Assembly (NCBI GenBank): GCA_000827265.1
Contig: KN834819.1
Span: forward strand, 124,001 to 188,000
Direction: 5' to 3'
Length of the DNA: 64,000 bases
DNA from: Collybiopsis luxurians FD-317 M1
Taxonomy: Eukaryota > Basidiomycota > Agaricomycetes > Agaricales > Omphalotaceae
Positions 59,648-64,000 of the stretch are shown one piece after another; position 1 is the stretch's first letter; the number at the start of each line of letters is the position of its first letter. The position numbers and the translations under genes are program-made. The notes under the pieces were generated by a model that saw nothing but the letters and a program-made list of their open reading frames with translations, was not told where the DNA came from and made no database searches.

Positions 59648-60383
59648 TATAGCAAACTGTTTTGAGTGGGGAATAGCACAATTCTCCTGGGTATGTTCGA
59701 TTCCGTAATATATACCTCCCTTCTCCACTTGAAGCGGAGCGAGCAAATGACCTGAGAGGAAAATTTCTCCAGAGGTACACCGGAAACTCCCCGCATCTAG
59801 CTTTAAATGACATTTCTAGATCTGTACAATGTGGTCCAATCTGGACTGTATGTTCTGGGCGTTCTGGGTAGCATGCCAGAGCGCAATCATCGCCGGTCCT
59901 CTGCGAGTTTTTAAAAAAGGACGAAACACCTAAAGTTTCAGGCCAGGGGCGTATGTGCTACCTCGCTATTGCTGCATATGTCCGGAAGGAACGCTCCCAG
60001 GCCTTCGAAAAGTGCGTTCCGCACCCTTCCCCACCCAAATACGCATGGAGATACTCACTTACTTATTCGGTTTTCATTGCAATCTTGACGACTTCTGCCG
60101 AATTTTCTCCTCGTATAAACTAAAGAAATTATACCAAGACATACCGGTTGTAGCCGCCTTCCCGCAACCCCGGAAACCCGGGGCAGCCGGGGAAGTAGCT
60201 ACCCAGGGGTGATGTTGCGGGGGAGATAATCGCCATTTCCAGCTTGATTTAGCTCTTCGGAGGCTTTAGCAGTGTATTCAGGAAGGTAACTAACAATATA
60301 TTTTAATTACAGCATGGGGCGCGCGCAAATTGGCACAAATCGGATGGACGGGTGACAGCCAGAAAGAAAGCAGATATGGAAAA
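59648..60383. other. Intergenic, no gene seen
   Basis: Region between the transporter start and the end of ATG11, with a small GC-rich inverted-repeat-like stretch (CCCCGGAAACCCGGGGCAGCC) at about 60165-60195. No coding support. Confidence 0.5.
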
Positions 60384-63300
60384 TCAAAATCGCTTCAACA
60401 GATCAGTGGCTGCGCCGGAATTTGAAGGGCCAACAGATCCTGCGGCGGGAGAACTTTCTAGGATCGTTGAATTGGAGGGTTCAGCCTTCTTTCTGCTAAA
60501 CCAGGACGCATTCCAGTACGAGCTCGGAGCCTTTGGTGAGGATGAAGGCTCAGGCGCTTGGGCCGAACTTAGCGGTGAACCTCGCGAAATGTGAAACGAG
60601 GAGGGCCGCGAACTGTAACTCGAGGTTCTATACCGGAAGTGTTTCTTCAGCGTGTTAGTCATATCTGAGGGTGATCCCCCAGGGGAAGGAAGCGCAGAAT
60701 CATTCCTGGCGGGGCTGGCAACAGAGATTGGCGAAGAAACTAAGTTCTGTTCTGAGATTGCCGTTGTAGGATGTGCTTTATTTGCCGCTGTCGATGATCC
60801 AGACGAGACGCTGCCCAGAGGTGGAATACGGCCGCCAGAGAATCTAGACGTAGTAGACAGCCGAGACGAGCGGGAACCTGGGCGTAACGGCGAATGAGGC
60901 CCCTGAGCTAGCAGGGGACTGGTGGGAGCTACAGGGAGTTGTGGGGAAGGAGGAGGGGGCGGAGATGGAGGAGGAGATGGTTCAGGATTCTCGGAAGAAC
61001 TGGGGAAAGGCCGCAGAGCTTCTCCAGTAGTTGGAGCCTCCGGAGAAGCCTGGGCTAATAAACGGGATAATGAGGATGGCCGAGCACTTGGCGTAGAATT
61101 TGACCGAGCACGAAGTTGCGATGACGACGTGTTTGCGACCTGAAACGTATCCTCAACCTCCGGTTCAGGTGGACCAGGAGGCAAAGCTGCAGTACTATTA
61201 GCCAGAGAGTCTTTTCCCTCTGAAGTCCGCCTCTTTGAAACCTTCCGTTTGTTCTGGCTAGGCTGGGTCCAATCTTCCACTTCCAACATATAATACTTAA
61301 CACCGTCTCCCAGAGCGTATGGATTGCTCGTAGGGTCCTTAGGGCAGTAAAGTCAGACGAATACACAACAGCCGAAAAAAAAGCAAACAATCTCACATTC
61401 CGGTCAACTACACGCTCGGTAATTGAAGTAATTCGGGCAACAATCCACTCCCGAGTTTTCAATTGTTCTGCCAGATGCCCGGTCGCTTGCAAAAAGTAGT
61501 GCGGGAAAGAGACTGAATTAACAACGGTGAAAATTCGGTGTAAAATTGTCATCAATCAGCAAAATAACAAAAACAAAGAGAAGTCTCACCATTAAACGCA
61601 GCCCAGGGCTTGCTTACCGAGTTCCGCGTCGGGAGGAATAGAGCTAAATCTCCTTTGGCAAAGTTCCTAAATGAAATCTTGCCCTTGGCCCGCTCCCGAT
61701 ACTCTTTACATTGTTTTTGCCATTTTCGTACCGTTGTTCCAGTCTTGCCCACCGCGTCCTGAAAAGTGTCATGATCAAAGGCCCTGAGAGCCTCTAGCGC
61801 GGCTGCAGGGTCAGATGGGTCAATGGGTGGAGGTTCGTCCAAGGTAACGCCACTCCCACTCCCTATCAGATTCTGGCGTAATCCCGGAGAAAAAGTCGAA
61901 TCCAGCATAATAGAAGACTGGACATGCGCTCGAGAGGAGTTGGGGTGAGCAGAAAGTGCGATATTTTGGGCGGTTGCCATAGCCTTCACGTGGGAAGTTC
62001 GAAAAGCCAATGCGACATCGAGTATTTGAGCAACGAGTCGACTGCTATCCTCTAGTCGTTGCTCGTAGTCGCTTTGCGACGACCTGCCTAACTTGAGATC
62101 CTCGCGTAATAGCTTCTCGGTGTGGCTCGCTTCCCGCAGCTCGTGCTCAACTCGCTGAAGCTCCTCCTTCATACCTATCGAATCTGCGTTTGCAAGATCA
62201 AGCTGATAATGTGCGTCCCGAAGCTGACGCTCCACATTCTCCTTCTGGACCTTCAACTCGAAAAATTGTCGCTCCAATATCGCACGATCTCCGTCTGCTT
62301 CTGCGATATGGTCTCGCATGATCCGTTCATGCTCCGAAACCTGAGCCTTGAGAAGCCTCTCCTTATCCTCCGTAGCCTCCCTCAACGCACGTTTGACATC
62401 CTCGCTCTCCTTCCTCGCTTTACGAATCTGCTCCTCCAGATTATCTCCCTTCGCCCGCGACTCCTCCAGCCTCTGCAAGTTAGCTTCCTGCTCATCCAGC
62501 AACACTTTCATCTTATTAGCGTTCCGTTCCTCCAAAGCCTTGACATCCGCAAACTCGGCGCGAACCTGGACCAATTCCGAGCGCAGAGCCTCGGAAGCTC
62601 GCGTCTGCTCAGTGGCGTCAGCTAGAGCCTTCTCGAGTTCCGCACGTTGATGATCAATATCCGTAGTTCGGTCCTGGAGTCGGTCTTCTAATATTCGTCG
62701 AGCCGTAGACTCACTCTCGAGTTGCGCCCTGACTTGATGAAGTTCTCGCTCCAGCCGATCCGCTCGGTCGCGCTCGGTGGCAGATTCTGCAGTAATATCA
62801 TTGACATCTTCCTGTAAACGGTGTAACTGCCCCTCGAACCCGGAACGTTCTTCCTGAAATAGAGCCTCCTGTCGAAGTTTGGCATCTTGAACGTTTCGAA
62901 GCTGATCCAATACTTCTTGATACATCTGTTCATCAGCCTCATAAGCTGCGCCATTCAAATCAAAGATAAGTTTCTATTGATGTAACGAAGGTCGGGAGCA
63001 GACTCACATCGACGCCGAGAATGAGAAAGACGAGAAGCAGATAGCACTGTACGCCGATAAGGATATAATAAGATCAGGAACTCGACGACATAGAAAGGGA
63101 ACTAACGTGAACGTTCTGCGATTCGGTCGAATCCGGATTCTAATCCATCCATCTTAAGTACCAGTTTCTCCAGCAACATTCTACATTCCCGGACAGCGCT
63201 CAGAGCTGCGGTATCATTGCTAGTACGGGAAAGATCCTCCAGATCATCTAGAACATGCAATAGACCTTTAAAATTGCGTTAGGGCGCGCAATCCGGAATG

Positions 63301-64000
63301 ATGAAAACAGCGGCCCACCATCTACATCCGCTCTCTCTAGAGAGTATGCAGGCTCCGAGTCATCACCCATCGATGAAGAGAAGCTTATCGTTGGAACAGG
63401 GTCGACATCCAGCATTCGAGTTTCAAATGGTAGCTGTCCATGAACCTCACTGCGGTAAACTTGCCGTCGCTTTCGCTCACTCGATCTGTACGAACATCAA
63501 TACAATCCGAATACGTAAAAACGAGCTCCCGCTCACGAAAGTTTTGCCATTACATCTAAAATGTTCTGGGCCCTGTGGTAGAAGAATCTTTCTGTACAGA
63601 CTAATTAGCCGGGAACATTCGTCAGCGCATCATACGTACCAAATTCCTTCCTGCGGACAATCTCGATAACGGTGGCGCCGTACGCATACAACATGTTATG
63701 CAAACGCTGAATATGGGAGAAACTGTTTTTTCCACGAAAGCTAGCTTGGAGAGCAGCCAGCGCAGGCGGAATTTGAACAATGTCGTTATTAAAAACGCTG
63801 ATATGCCGTAGAACACTCATGGCCTGTCTAGTAAAAGCATTCTTGACTTCGACCATAAGTCGATACTCTTCTCGCAGATTGATGTCGAGTTGTTTGAGTT
63901 CTGATATGAATGTGAGTTTGAATGAAGAAGACGGGGCATAGCTCGTTGCTGACCTTGGAGAAGTACGTCCGAGTCAGGATTCGGGTCTAATAAATTGTTA
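60384..64000 (-). CDS. ATG11: Autophagy-related protein 11 (5' partial)
   Basis: Scaffold of selective autophagy that binds cargo receptors and Atg1/Atg9 at the forming phagophore. The window holds the middle and C-terminus; the N-terminus lies beyond 64000. In protein order: an APG17-like part with SVFNNDIVQIPPALAAL and YGATVIEIVRRKEF, then RFFYHRAQNILDVMAKLS, a linker (VYRSEVHGQLPFETRMLDVD), a coiled coil of about 350 residues (61750-62958), the claw domain (KISFRNFAKGDLALFLPTR, PWAAFN, PHYFLQ, REWIVARITSITERVV, NPYALGDGVKYYMLEVEDW) and a Ser/Pro-rich tail of 300 residues in the last exon. Claw motifs make the assignment firm. Intact in the part seen. Confidence 0.92.

Overview
This window looks like nuclear DNA of a mushroom-type basidiomycete (Agaricomycetes). 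The genes are dense, with many short introns (about 50 bp) and very small exons. The gene content also fits: orphan seven-helix membrane proteins, a GH76 protein with a stalk and membrane helix, a DUF7729-type protein, a multicopper oxidase, ATG11, a MYND-finger protein and an MFS sugar transporter. All calls come from reading the sequence and splicing introns by eye; no database search was run.

Layout. 1-14.7 kb: three tandem plus-strand copies of a ten-exon seven-helix membrane-protein family (the first is cut by the window edge). Between them lie duplicated blocks, a truncated copy, an 84-bp-repeat ORF, a nested pair of DNA-transposon remnants and a decayed Ty1/copia element. 14.7-18 kb: no convincing gene. 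18-19.8 kb: membrane-anchored DUF7729-like protein. 20.8 kb: intron-bearing tRNA-Pro. 21.1-34.9 kb: four minus-strand tandem genes for secreted phospholipase C-type phosphoesterases (A-D; C is broken). 35.2-44.4 kb: multicopper oxidase, small secreted protein, a fourth seven-helix gene and a GH76 gene. 44.4-48.1 kb: gene-poor, with microsatellites. 48.1-55.3 kb: two more phosphoesterase genes on the plus strand (E, F). 55.5-64 kb: MYND-finger protein, tRNA-Arg, sugar transporter and the 3' part of ATG11.

How it fits together. The core is two interleaved, expanding families: a secreted phosphoesterase with about 20 exons (six copies) and a seven-helix membrane protein (four copies plus a tail fragment). 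All six phosphoesterase genes have a related E-box-centred element about 150-160 bp before the start codon, near-palindromic in five of them, and several have a TATA box. This suggests common control, perhaps by phosphate or lipid supply (inference). With the oxidase, the small secreted protein and the GH76 protein, the middle of the window is enriched for secreted or cell-surface products. The 55-64 kb end is ordinary housekeeping sequence. GC-AG introns are frequent in the expanded families: ten were found.
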